Assembly (NCBI GenBank): GCA_024305405.1
Contig: JAKNDB010000068.1
Coordinates: 10,463,501 to 10,527,500 of the forward strand
DNA: 64,000 nucleotides
From: Dirofilaria immitis
Taxonomy: Eukaryota > Nematoda > Chromadorea > Rhabditida > Onchocercidae
Direction: 5' to 3'
Shown here: positions 12,601-25,800 of the stretch, piece by piece
Position numbering within the stretch: the first letter of the stretch is position 1
Layout: each line of letters opens with the position of its first letter
Made by a program: the position numbers and the translations under genes
The notes under the pieces: model-generated
Database searches by the model: none
Seen by the model: the letters and a program-made list of their open reading frames with translations, nothing else
Told to the model about the DNA's origin: nothing

Positions 12601-13966
12601 AGCTTTTTAAATCATTTCTAAAGTTTCTGAAGCAACGGATAGATTTTCGTCGAATAAAATAACGCTGACTTGAAATTTTTGCTGAAATATTCAAAGTTGA
12701 ACATTTTAAATAGTTAAATGAAAAATCTACAGAATTTGGTATCTCGATTAATATTTATAATCTTTACTAAAGACTAAAATTTTTGTTATCATTATCAGTT
12801 AATTCACCAATATCTATGAATTATGAGCATTACGGTTTTTGAAGAAATTCATAATTCCGAAATAACAATTTTTTTTTTTAAATTTGAAGCTCATTTGAAA
12901 ATAAACATACTAATTTGACCATATGGAAACCTTTAAAATTTTCGTGAGAAAAAACATGCCTAGATCATAATTTCTGATTGACCAATACTTCATGGCTATT
13001 TTTATTTTAAGTTTTCATCTATCGAATTTGTTGGCGAAAAATTCATTTCAATAATGACTAGAATTTTTTACCGATCCATTTTATCAATTCTCGAAATAAG
13101 TATTGAGAAGTGGAAAATATTACAAATTTGTTCATCTAACATTTATCAGAAATTAGGTAAAATTATTTAATTTCTAAAATCCTAACCTGCAAATACTATC
13201 CCTTAACTTTGTCTTATTTTTCGTTCATTTAAATAATCCATTTTAAAAATTAAAAAACTCTGAACATCCCTTTAAATCATTTTGCTGCATCAGTAATTCA
13301 ATAATGGAAATGACCCAGGAATAGAGAGAGATAAAGGTAAAGAGAATAATTTGACTGAAAAGATCGTGATAATAATGTCAATTGCAATAGTAAGATGATA
13401 GTTAATAATTGCAACCTAGCTGCTCTTGATTCAGGTGGTGAAAAACTGCGTCGAATGTCATTTTCCAAAGTTGAGTTAAGTAATGATGATGATAAAAATA
13501 CAGAGGATAGAAATGTTGCGAGAAGAAAATGATGCGGATATGTTGCGATGGTGATAGCAATCCGCCGATTAACTCGATCATATACGTGTCTGAAAGCGAT
13601 TCATTAATGGATCTAGTTTGGCCATATTTCTCATCACGAGTTTTTGAATCGAAGTCATTTGTGGTAAAGCAGAATTCCAGATGATTTAAGATTATCAAAT
13701 ATCACCCTTAAAAATGTCCCGCTAATTTTTTTAGAATTCCTAACATTTTGTATAACAACAAAAAAGAAAAAAAAGTATCAATGATAATAAACAAATAATA
13801 AAAAAACATGATAGGACTTTTAAATCATTTGAAAATTTTAAAAAGAATTCAAAGATTGCTTATACGAATTATAAAACAATTTCATACAGTAAATCTTGAA
13901 CTCTCATGAAATTAATTACAGTAATAATAATAAAAAATATATAAAATAGAAAAACACTTACGCCAT
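6696..13966 (-). CDS. Patched-related (PTR) sterol-sensing-domain membrane protein
   Basis: Multi-pass membrane protein of the RND/Patched superfamily. Nematode PTRs act in cuticle formation, moulting and vesicle or lipid traffic. Exons: 13962-13966, 13416-13589, 12264-12488, about 11823-11945, 11446-11715, 11000-11215, 10236-10405, 9473-9613, 9081-9270, 8732-8804, 8221-8456, 7478-7774, 7175-7362, 6696-6929; about 850 residues. Visible family marks: LENDIRRSFSPPESRA after the first membrane segment, AKDSGTMLR, FGDEIANREM, the sterol-sensing block with GVDDAF, EWSNRA, DPITMIDVLIATGFSVDY and QAGISTVLCMLPL near the end. The first coding exon is only ATG plus two bases before a GTAAGT donor. At least five one-base deficits at A-runs interrupt exons at 11446, 11000, 9081 and 7478 (two). 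The 12264, 11823 and 11446 exon junctions do not agree in phase as written. It is either sequence error or a decaying copy. The stop lies 101 bp from the MLH1 stop. Confidence 0.88.
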
Positions 13967-16207
13967 CCGAATTCTAGATTAAGACCATGTACCAAGATGC
14001 AAAGAATCAAATCCTGAATTCAAACCACGTGATCAGCAAACGAAATGTAATTAATTGACTTGATTTCATCCAATTAGAAAAATTCGTTATAATGGAAAGA
14101 TACCGTCCTGATCTAATGTTTTTCTTTGCTAAGAAGAAATGTTACGTTGTTCTATTATAAGAAAATTCATTCCCATTCATATATTTCCTTGTCAGCATTA
14201 TATCTCTATATCACCCTTACAATCAATCAATTTTGATTAAAACACATTGTTGTTTTTTGGTTTAGAAAATTTCATAGACTTCAATGAGAATGAAAGAAAA
14301 TAATCTTTTCATTTTTTTGCCTTCTTTAGAAGTGAGCGCATTATCATTCTGTAATTTGATATAATCTTTCTTGTTGTAATATTCACGTCGAAAAAAAACG
14401 AATACAGAGATCTCTCAAGGAAATGGATATTTTAGTTTAGGTGAAAAGTTGTCTTGACTTTGTGAAAAACGTTATGGCCTTTCGATGTATAGATTCTTAT
14501 CGAAATATAACAACGGTTCGGTGAAGAGAATTCTTAACGCTCATTTTAACACTTATATATTTAAATTAAAGTCAGAAGCGAAGAAAAATTTGCATAAAGA
14601 ATAAAATTTTAACTATAATGTATTTAAATGGACATCAACGGAGATCGACTGTTCGATGGATTCCATAGTCGTATGCAATCTATAAATGCCAATGAAGATG
14701 GATCAGAAAGGACGATAGCAATCGATCACATATTTTTGAATCGGGAAAAATAATTCTTAATGTAAAATTCTTTTAAAAAACTGGAAATAGATTGAAAATA
14801 GGACCAATTAAAGTTGGATTTTGGAAAATGGTGAAGAGAATATCGATTTTAAAATCCGATCTGGCATAAAAACGGTAGAAGAGAAAAGCACTCTAGTTGA
14901 AGTTTATTTTTTTCCTATTGTAATGTATTAAAATTCATTTTAATACACTCTTTCATAAACGAAAATTAAAATCGAAAATAAATTCAGTCGCTGGATATTT
15001 CTTGTCATTTTTGTTTTTGTTTCGAAAGAAGTTTCACTTGCTTGTATCTGATATCATTTAATAATTAATCAAAGGGATAAAAGAATATTGCTAATAATGG
15101 TGCAATCATACATATGATGTATCATAATTTACCAACACTTTTGAAGAAAATGAGGCAAGTTCGATCTCAAAAATAAATCCTGTCAAATTCTTTATTTTGC
15201 AATTTATGTATGCATGTATATGTTTTTTTCTTCATTATTCAAAATTGTAAGAATTCATATTAAATTTTGAAATTTATAATAAGTTTTCGAAAGATCCATC
15301 CAAAACGAGTTTGTTATAGCAAAATAATAAAATTCACATCAATTTTCAAATAATTTTTTCGAAGATTTTGACAGTTTTAAATAAAAAAGAGGCAATCATA
15401 ACTGGTTAAATCAACTGAAATAAATGCTTTACGGATGATTTGGATGGATAAAAAGATAAACGACGAATGGATAAATTTTGACAAACGAATGATTCATCCT
15501 ACAGAATTTAGTTTCTTTGCACGGCATTCCAAAATTTTGCTCAATTGCTCAAATATTGGTAGATAAATTTAGATTAAATGAATTAGTATCAAACTTACTA
15601 AACAATTACCAGCTCTGTAATATTTCTGATAATGAAAAGGAGTAATTGATCTGCAATTTTAAAACATCCTTTAGGACTTTTAATTAGTTTAAAGCATTTA
15701 AGATTTTTGATTTCCTTGCAACCTTATAAGAATATGGAGAAGAGACGGAAAATAAAGATACGGAGGAAAAAAAATCTCAAATAGTCAAGCAAGTGTAAAT
15801 GATTGGTATGATATTCTAATGATTAACAAATGACTGAACGACTGCCTACTGATTCTAATAAGAAATTTGAATTAATAAATAAATCGAAAACAGAAAAAGT
15901 TGAAATCATAAGAAAAAATAGTTTTTGTTAAGAAAAAAATCAAGATTTGAAATCATGATGCATGCAAACTATGTAAAATTTAATTCCGCTAATAAACTAT
16001 TCCACATCGATTGAGAAATAAATTATCAGCTCTCAAAAATACAAAAATCAAAATTATTGAAATGTAAATATAGATTGCTTTCTAAATTCAAACAGAAATG
16101 TTCTGAAGTTCTTGCTAGGAGATCATTTTTATATTCTAAAAAATTACTGCCAAGTTCACTCTAATTAGTTAGCGTATAAACGATTAAGAGTAGTATTGAA
16201 ATGACAG
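13967..16207. other. Intergenic, nothing supported
   Basis: AT-rich sequence upstream of the PTR gene. I see no exon-like ORF, RNA gene or clear repeat. It should contain the PTR promoter; an AG about 7 bases before the ATG could accept a spliced leader. Confidence 0.5.
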
Positions 16208-16441
16208 AAATCTTTTATTGTTATTGTCGATTCTTCTCCTCCTGATTCATTGGAAATCTCGACTGAGAATCATGATGGCGAGATTTATAAAAAATTGAAC
16301 TGCGAACAATGTTACAACTTGTTGCAGTTCGTCAAATTATCTGTGCAAGACGATTTACAAGAATTTAAAAATACTAAAGCTGAAAAAACATATAGAGGTA
16401 ATACATTTATTACTGATGCAATAAATAAAGCGACAAAATAA
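16208..16441 (+). CDS. Candidate exon of a small nematode protein, copy 1
   Basis: Open from an ACAG acceptor at 16204-16207 to a TAA at 16439. The translation has a CxxC (NCEQC), a helical-looking middle and the ending YRGNTFITDAINKATK. A GTAATA donor lies just after TYR, so the stop may not be used. It resembles the segment at 17274-17415: 28 residues run from the second cysteine to the tyrosine in both, followed by an N-(T)-F-[IL]-T-[DE]-A-I pattern. The CxxC recalls saposin-like proteins, but the other cysteines are missing, so no family is assigned. Confidence 0.3.
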   Translation, partial: KSFIVIVDSSPPDSLEISTENHDGEIYKKLNCEQCYNLLQFVKLSVQDDLQEFKNTKAEKTYRGNTFITDAINKATK

Positions 16442-17273
16442 AAGATTATATAAAATGGTGGTAACAGGATTGCTTGATGCAGTATAAAGAATATCAGAAA
16501 GCACTCTAGAAGAAATGACAAAGATGGCTTCATTCCTTTTCAGCATGCATTGATTCATTTGATATCACTAAAATAATGTTTTACTAGTAATGTCAAGAAA
16601 AACTTTGATATTAATTGCTATATGGCGTCGTTCATTGCGAATAACTGCAAATGATAATTTCTTAAAAAGTATCCTTAATCATATATTAAATGTTAAGTGT
16701 GTATGTCGGCATCAAAAACGATATATTTGGAAGCAATAATAATGATAATAATTGGATCACAATCGTTAATATGAAACAGACCCTAAGATACTCTAGGACA
16801 TCGAAATTTTGTGAATATAAGAAAATGTTTGAAGTTAAAAGCATCCAGGCAAATACAACCAGAAGATACCTTCGACAACTTCGAAGTTATAAATTTCAGG
16901 ATAATTTCAATCAGTGAATGACATAATATATCAAAGTCTGATGAAATTAAAAATTATTTAAATTGGAATTGTTAATTCAGGCTAAATTTAAGCTATACGA
17001 AAATGAATGCATCTCTTACTAAAATTTAATCCATATAGTCAAAATTACTAGAAAGCAATTTAGAACATCTGAACTATTCATTATCCATTACTACAGTAGT
17101 TATCAACACACTGGCTCAACACATCTGTATTCAAAAATCACATCACACATATACGAAAGAGGTAGTGGCCATAATTCTTTCCAAATTTTCCTTTTGAACA
17201 GGCCTAATTGAGAAAATAAAAAGTAGTATACGAATTGAGCAAACTATTAATATTATTTCTTTTTTCTTTGCAG

Positions 17274-17415
17274 CAAATGTTTTTTTAAAAGAATGAAAAA
17301 TGAAGGAAATATTTACGAAGCAATTAAAAATTATAACGATTTTCCTGCTGATCCATCCTACTCCAAAAACTTTCTAACGGAAGCCATTGATGAATGGCAT
17401 ACTGCCAATAGCTGA
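17274..17415 (+). CDS. Candidate exon of a small nematode protein, copy 2
   Basis: Begins after a strong TTTCTTTGCAG acceptor and stays open for 46 codons to a TGA. It opens with a CKC, then basic and helical residues, and ends SYSKNFLTEAIDEW plus a few residues. The spacing and the ending match copy 1 at 16208-16441, so the two may be diverged duplicates, either two domains of one gene or two small genes. Upstream exons were not identified. Confidence 0.3.
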
Positions 17416-18763
17416 AAAACAGTACCAATTTCGAAAAGTGAGACAAATGAATTTAAAAATCCAAATAAAATTCATAGATGAATGGACATGCAAATTAGGC
17501 AATGGTTCGGCAACATAATGGCCACATAGACGGATTAAAATATCAACTAAGTAAATAATTAACAAAACAAAAACCTCAACATCTATTAGAAGAAATATTT
17601 ACTAACGAATCATGCAAAATCTTCAGAGAGAGATTATCTCTGGAAAGTACTTATACTGCCTCCGATTCAGAAACCCCTTCCACATCTCATTCACTTGTTT
17701 TATCTTATTCCACTCTATTTTACTCCATTCTGTTTCATTTAGTCTTTAAATTTCTATATAAAGTGATTTTTTCTTATTTCACTGATCGCGCCAACTTGGT
17801 CAATGGATATATACTGCTATTTATCTCAAAAATTGCTTGTTACTGCCATCTCTATATTTTTAAATCAAAATCCTGAAAATTTCAAAATAAAGCTCGAAGA
17901 CGTGGGAATTTACTCCAATGGCTTCGAAGATTACGGTTTTATAATTATAGCAGCAACTATCAGAATTCGTGATTTATTGATAACAGTCTTTTGAATATGA
18001 ACAAGAATGCATTTGCTTTTTTAAATTATCCCAAATTAAGGAAACACTTTAAGCTTTTATACAATGCGATACCTGGAAATATTATACCTTACAACTCAGA
18101 AACTATAATTACATTTAATTATGAAACTCACAAGTTAATTTAGATGCTGGAACAGACAAATCAGTTACACTAAAAAGCACAGCGAGAATGGTAGGTAAGA
18201 CAAAAAGAAATGCTTTCTTTATAAAGAACAGCAAAAAAACTTGAATTATTTTTATTATTAACCAATTAATTGCAAATACTTAAATTGAGATTTCTAATGT
18301 CATGGTTTTGATGCTGTTGAGATCAGAATAAGCTCAAATCTAGTTAGATGGCAGAAATCTGTATAATAGAAAAAAGTAAAAATTAAATCTAAAAGCAGAA
18401 ATTTTCTCGTTGAAATCGAACAAAGTTTTATTTTGCAATATGAAAGGCCAAAAACTTACCAGATAAAAGTATAGAATACACATGTACACTAATAACTAAA
18501 TAAATACATAAGTAAACAAAATTCTTGATAGGAATAGCGACGATAGACTATTAAAAATTATCATGATTGCATTATTTTTGAAACTGTCCCTTAAAGAAAA
18601 CGAGGAAGTAATATATAGCAGACTATTGTGATCATTTATTTATTATGTTTCATTTGGAATAGTGCTATTCCATAAACAGTAGTACAGTAAAATGAACAAA
18701 ACTGACATCCTGTTACAGTTCATTTCAGTTAAAATTCAAAATTTAACACCGTCACACATAATT
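17416..18763. other. Intergenic, nothing supported
   Basis: AT-rich sequence between the candidate small exons and the 3' end of the RING gene. Short ORFs here show no family resemblance or flanking splice signals I trust. Confidence 0.45.
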
Positions 18764-20918
18764 TCATGAAATTCGTTGGTTAAATATGCGTACGTCAACA
18801 GCTAAATGATCAAAATGGCCATATTCGGATAAACCACAATCATCGCTACTATCATCGCTTTTATCAGAATCAGAACTGTCATTATCATCGCTTTCTTCAG
18901 AATCAGAACTATTATTATCATTGCTACTATTATCATGATCATCATTACTACCATGTTCAATTAACAAAAGTGAAGTATACGTGTTACCACTGTCATCATT
19001 GAATTCTTCATGATCATCAGACGAGTTAGATGTTTCCATATTATTATGATTCATTGAAGAGATACTCACCGCATCAATTTCGCTAAATAATTCGGAAAGT
19101 GTCCCAAGCGAAAGAGATGATGTGTCACTAAATGATGCATCAAATGTTGCCATATCTAAACATATTCTTTTGATGAATAAATTAAAACATGTTCCAACGA
19201 CATCATTCTACGATGATAAGTGGTTGTACTTGAACAGCAACAAAATCCTCACAAGCTTCAAGATACCTACCGATATTATGTCATGCACTAAGCAATTAGA
19301 TCTGAACAAATCTATAATTACAAAATAGATTAACAATAGAACTTGGTAAAAATCTACCAAGTCAGGAAATATCACTTTGAGACAAAACTATTACTTAGAG
19401 TTTAACCCTGATAACATCTTCGAATAAACAGAAACAAATAATGTACCGGCATTACTAATTGTCTCGTGATATTCCAATTCTTCTTCACCCTCTGCTTCTG
19501 ATCTCACTATAGATTCACTACGTTCTAAGGCAATCACACTTGTGTTGTTACCATTTGTAGAATCACCATCTCCAATAACACTCATTGCCCATTCTTGCTC
19601 GCCGCTACCTAAAACAAGCATAAATCTAGTTTTTTATTTCAATTTTATTTATGAGATCAATCTTGAGATCTAATAAATTCTAAACAATCCCTGTAACTAA
19701 AATGTTTTGTAAAAATAATCACAAATTCCTACCTTCGGAATCACTTTCATAATCAATGATAGTATTGCAACTTTCATCATTACCATGGCGGTTACCATTA
19801 AAATTTTCAGGTGTCCCTGTTGACAGAGCATTTTCCTACGCAAAGAATAACTATTAATAGTAGGATAGCATCTCTCAAAAAAAAATTAATAACATGAACA
19901 CATTCTTCAATATTTCTTCCAATGTCTGCATTTTCGCGTTGTAGCATTAAGGATGATCTGAGTAATGTCCAAGTACTATATCGATATATTTACATAACTA
20001 AAGAAATTGATGAAGTACTATGCCTTGTGCTAGGTCAGCAAATCCGAATGAAACCGCCTATTAATCTGGCTGGTTTTTAATACTAAATAAGATCACTGAA
20101 TTGCATCATAAATCAAAGAGGAAAAGCGGGATAATTATCTCCTGTATCCTAAATTTTGACCACACTAGAATCATCAGAAGAATATTCTAGACTTCAAATA
20201 ATATAAAATAAAATAAAACAAGAGTTTACAACACAAATATTACATTCATTGAGGAGCAAATTTATTATTATGTTTCGCAGAAACTGTTGAACTTTCGATA
20301 CCATTCATAGCCCTATCACTACATCTGGCAAAGTATAAACGTTTCACAATATTCCTTGGTGATGTGCATGCACGACAGGTAGGACACTGTTCGGAACACT
20401 GCAATCTTAAAGTCCATTTATTACTTTTTATCAAACATTTTTTCTGAATTAATACTTCCAAAAGTTAATAGAAGAAATCACGTGAATCATCAAAATCAGA
20501 ATTGCTTTGTGCATTTCGTAGAATGGCATTACTTGGCATTAAACACATAATAGAATAAACGAGTGTTGATTATCTGAAGCAAGTTTAAAATGTCAACCGT
20601 TTAATCATTCAACTGGTTAGATTATCGATAAGCAAAAAAATGTACTGGAGAAAAGAAAAAGTACCTTTTCCCAGGATGAAAACATAATGCTTGGAATATA
20701 GCTAGTATTCTTTAACAATTAGCATTCTTTAAAGTCAATAACCGATTTCTCGCGCATCAAGTGAACCCAATTCATAGAAAAAGTTTAAAAAAATATCTTA
20801 CGCAAAGCCATCTCAGAATACACTTATAATGAAATGTGTGTCCGCATGGTAGGGATGAAAAATTATCGACGCATAAATTTTGAGCGCAAATCACACAACT
20901 ACCAATGATGTCCTCCAT
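18764..20918 (-). CDS. RING-H2 finger protein with acidic Ser/Asp tail (probable E3 ubiquitin ligase)
   Basis: Probable E3 ubiquitin ligase. Exon 1 (20802-20918) encodes CVICAQ, then PCGHTFH and KCILRWL. Exon 2 (about 20250-20398) completes the finger with CPTCR, followed by a basic stretch ending KRLYFA. The finger order C-x2-C, C-x-H-x2-H-x2-C, C-x2-C most resembles TRAIP-type fingers, but a TRAIP coiled coil is not evident. Exons 19733-19835, 19447-19608 and 18764-19155 agree in phase and encode a polar, increasingly acidic region. The last about 70 residues include long Ser/Asp/Asn runs (SSDSEESDD, DSSDSDKSDD). A further exon at 19900-19957 (leucine/charged, starting SSLMLQRE) is plausible, but its junction with exon 2 does not match in phase. 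An acceptor CAG two bases before the ATG suggests SL splicing. The tail could be a phosphorylated binding region; substrates are unknown. Confidence 0.8.
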
Positions 20919-22856
20919 ATCTGTAGTATGTCTTTACTATAAAAGATGAAGTACTTCATTTAAACATCAACACGATATCGAATAAATGTAAATTCACTAA
21001 AGCTATTTCGTTTATTACGTAGAACAGATACGCAAAACATTGGATGTTATGGATCGTCAAAAATTTATCTATCGAATTATTGGACTCATTCCATCGAATT
21101 AAGATATAGAATTACCCTTTTGAAGTAGTAATGACCAAAAATTCTAAATCATCACATATCTTGAAACAATACGAAAGCATATCATTATACTATGTGAAAA
21201 ATAAGGTTAAAAAACATCAGGATAAATTGATGGTCACTTTATATCATTGCTATCATCATTTATAAATCAAAAAATTTGTAGAAAACCATGGAAACTAACA
21301 ATGGAATTAGAATGGAGTGGGGAAAAAGTATCGTTTAACGAAAGATAGAATGAATGTATTGAGCTCGGATTACCCAACTATCCATCGCAATCTTTTAAAA
21401 ATCATTTCATTTTGTTCCTAACATTTTCCCGCTCTTCTAAAATATATAGTATAAACAAAGCATTCCAGCGACCTGATTCGTCCGGTCTATTCATTGTTCC
21501 ATAAATATTTATAGCCATCGCATATTGCGTGCATCGCATTGTAAACTTACTTCTTCATTCAGTCCACAAAACCATATCTTTCCCAACAAGTGAAAATTCG
21601 AATGCTATGATATATCATTCATCCTCATGGTTGATGTTATTTGTTCTGGCAAAATGTCAGAAAAATCTATTGATTAAGTTGCATCACTATCATGAAGTCG
21701 TAATATACAGGAAAACTAAACGAGCGTTCATTTTTTATTTTTTCCTTCCTCTCATATAAGTAAAACTTACTGCAATGATATTTTCACCAGAAGATCAAAT
21801 CTGAATAAGCCGAAGGGCTACTTCAAATACCAATTATCAAATCAAATCACAAACGACAGCACTAATCCCTCAGGTGTTGACTAAAGAATGCTCAATACCA
21901 GGTACAAAATTGCTACCACTACTAGTCAGATAAAGCGTCAGGTAAATTACAGAATGGCATGAAATTTTTTCCTCTTTCAGTAACGATTGGTCCTTCTGAC
22001 CATAAAAATATGTCAGAAGTTAAAGTTTTTCTTTATTATCATAAGAAAGACAAAAATAGTTGCAAAAACACGAGTATTGCAGTTAATGACACGAATTAAA
22101 TAATATAACATATCATCATCCTGAATGCAACAACTTCGAAGAAAATTCATAAACAGCAGAAACTTTTACTGGTCAAATAAATAGTGGCTCATATGAACAG
22201 TTAAAAATTATGGTTATTTCGACAAACTGGTTTGAAACATCATGATGTTGAAAAATTATTTTCAATTTAAAGAAATAACGCGCTTGTTGCTAATAAAGTA
22301 ATGATAATGACGCTGTACAATCGAGGTTTTAAATACACTGATGATGCAAATATACTAAAAATACTACAATAAAGTGTTTTTCCCATATGCAAAGGCGAAA
22401 TATCTATTTCTTGAAGACTATGTGAAATTTTAAAGAAAGCAAGTATAGATCGGATATAGTTCAAATAGCAGTATTAATAAGATATCTTCTGAAATCACAT
22501 CAATCATCTTCATTCGGTGCAGCATTTCGAAGTGACGGCAAAAATGTAAGATACAAGGTGAAATAGAAACACAAAAGAAAAAAAATAGAAATACAAAAGA
22601 AAAAAAAAAGAAAAATTATTGACAAAACCAATTACGAGTCCCTTTTTCAAATTACCAATGCTCAGCATTTGGATATAAGACTTATACATTCATATATGAC
22701 AATGAACTGACAGGTTAGTACAGCAGGAATACTTTTTCAAGATTTGATTAGCTATTTTTGCTGAATACTGTCATCATATTTTAAGGCAACAATCAAATCT
22801 TTGATTGATAGAAATGCCCTATAAAAGCTCTTCCATAATTTATGCTATATTAAAAA
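20919..22856. other. Intergenic, little seen
   Basis: Sequence between the RING gene 5' end and the ITFG1-like 3' end. A short minus-strand ORF starting at about 21520 (MAINIYGTMNRPDES) looks mildly coding but has no recognised relatives or partner exons. Near 22560-22610 there are purine-rich A/G runs. Nothing else is supported. Confidence 0.4.
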
Positions 22857-25800
22857 TTACATGGCATCAAAATGGAATCGATGTGATTGGGCTTGTCGTT
22901 CATGCTTATCAGCACGCCTTTCACGGTAATGCAGAAATACTACTACCAATAAAAGTATCATACAAACTGATACTAATACCATCAACGACTGTTTTATCAA
23001 CTGAAAGAAAAGAGTTATTCAACTCCAATTTTGCTGAAATTTTATGCGGTACGAAAAATGAAAAGAAATAACAAAAACTAACAAATGAATTCAAAAAAAA
23101 ACTAATATAATATGATAGATGTATATTGTTACTGTTCATTATTTTTTAATGTAGATTAGGGTGGTGGAAACATGCTAAAAAGCAAAAACAAAACTTCAGT
23201 CAAGAAAGCAATCAGTAGGCATACGAACTAAAAAGTTGGTTTTAATCCTGATCCTGAATAATAAAAAACTTGTCCGGACTTCAGAAATTACAATTATAGA
23301 TTACCGAATTGATAAAATATTGAGGTCTTCTTAGAAAGACAAACCTGACTCGGAGTAAGATAAAGTCTACTCTGCCAGTGAATCCCATCACCTTTTGGTG
23401 GAACAACAATTAGTCTTGAATTCGGCACAATTTGCTTCAAATAATAATGCTGATTTCCGTAATAGAGACCACCCGAAAATGGTACGCGTGGAGAACCAAT
23501 GTGCACTATAAAATGTTTATCAATCCGTATTTTCTACCCAAATTACAAAATAAAAAGATAAAATACATGAAGAAATAAAAAATATTCATTAGTTCGAGAT
23601 GTAAAAATGGTAATACTACTAATAGTAATATAAATCATTGTTTAAATGTGCAAAACTATCATTAAAAGAAGTGCAATTTTAAAGGTCAGCTAAACTCTCT
23701 GAAGTCGCTGGAATTAATGATTTGTCCTTTCTTCAAGATTTTAGCGATCAATGAAATTTATTCATAACAATATAATTTAGTATGTCGGCTTATCTTGCTA
23801 TATCATAACATACCATTTGTAATCAGTCTTCAATAAAATCAGTTCTAGAAGTAAATTAAAATAAATTAACCGTAATCAACAAAATTTGGTGATCTCCCCA
23901 AACCAAATAAAGCAAATGGTGTATGAAGTGCTCGATGTGTTGTTTGCGGCATCTGGCATTGTGAACCGACCCGATCGTGACCCCATGAGTCGGACATACT
24001 GAACATTACGCAAGCACCATGCCAAGCAATTCCAGTTCCAGAAAAAAGAAAGTTCAACATGAAAATACTTTTTATCCGAAATTCAATGGGAACATATTTT
24101 CACACAAATCTGGTTTATCATATACTACTTGAAATATTCTGTAATAAAATTATCAATCATTGGATGAAAAAGAAAATACTGGGAAAGTAAAATACCAATT
24201 TTCGTTTTCGTAGAGCCACAAAACTGATCACATGAGCTTGAAAATACTTGTACTTTCAAGAATGTTGTATCGCCCTTATCTTCACATTTAATGAAATCGA
24301 TGGCCATACTCTGATCAGCATCCTTATATTCTAGTAATACATCAAGAGTTCCATCTTCTTTCAAATCAAAAACGATGCTAGTTGAATTTGACCCAAGGAA
24401 ACATCAGCAGGCTGAATAAGCCTGGGACTTGTTCGCAACTCAAATCTTCTAAAGCAAATGAAATATTCAATTAAAATACAATTTGTAGCTTAGAATGCTT
24501 CCTCCATCGCCCGTGTATTTTCCATCCTTTTTACAAAAAATAGATCTTTAGTATATGAAATTTTATAAAACTGCACAAAGTGATAAATTTTGATAAATAT
24601 ACCTAGAAGCGTTAGAAATACAGTCAGTACATGGTACATTTTCCAGAATCATTGGATTTTGCGTTTTCTCCCGGACAAGCGCTATCAAATCAGGATATCC
24701 ATCTAGTGAAAAATCTCCGACACGAAAAACAACATTCCCTTCATCGTTTTTGGATACTAGATCGGAACCCTGGAAACATACACTCTTCAATTTCTGAGTA
24801 ATGCCTTCTGCGAAAATTCTCCAATGCTTCAAAACAACACAAGGAACTCAGAAATCCAATATTATCTCGATTTTGAACTGTCACAATTCGATTTTTTTGT
24901 TCGTTGAAAACACTTCATTAAGAAAAAAAGAGATATTTCTGAATGAAGTTCTAAAATAAAAAAATTTTTTCGGGAATGTCAATGTTTTCATGGAAAACAT
25001 GCGAACAAAATGACAAGAAATTTACCTCAAGACCAGTAATATGGAAATCTTGCCATGCTCCAATATAATGGTTCCACATATTGATTACTACTACTTTTCG
25101 ACACGTTGCATCAGCACAACATGGTAAACCGATGTCCACGATTCCATCGGCATCAAAATCGGCAAATAATACAGCACCAAAGTGATTGGTTGGACATGAT
25201 TTGGCTGGTAAATCAGCAATAAGCGCTTTGTCTAACTCCCACAATTCACTAAATCAAATGACATGAAATTTTAAAAAAATATTTAAAAAGAAATACAGAC
25301 TATAAGAAAAAATAATTTTAAATATCCTTCAATTATCCGCCATAACGCTCTTCGGTCAAAAAAAATAAAGATTTCTTCGTAAAAAATGAGATTATAATCT
25401 GAAATCCTTCAAAAATGTGAACCATTAAAAACAAGTAATAAGTTTTATGTATTGTATATCAATCAATACATGATGTTACATATATTTCATGAATATTAAT
25501 TTTATTATTATAACTTACTTTTAGTAATAATAATAAAATTGTCGCATGAATTTTACAACGAAAACTTTTTTCTTATTACAATATAAAAAAGTTAACCGGA
25601 TAATTATTATAACTAAAAGTAAGTCCAACCTTTGACAGTAAATAATGCTATATTTGTTAAGTAGAATTGAATCTTCGCAAAGTCTCAATAAAATTAATAA
25701 AATTGGTATCTTAAATTTGTAGCATTACTTTGATATTCTTCTCCATGCTTGCATCTTCAAACGATTGTCAATTTTGGTACCGAATATTATTTCAGCACTT

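Noticed and set aside
13402..13698. 98-codon minus-strand ORF
   Set aside because: It covers the PTR exon at 13416-13589 but in the wrong frame; the other frame gives LENDIRRSFSPPESRA, a PTR hallmark.
16208..16441. Calling copy 1 a saposin
   Set aside because: Only one CxxC is present; the remaining four conserved cysteines of a saposin-B domain are missing.
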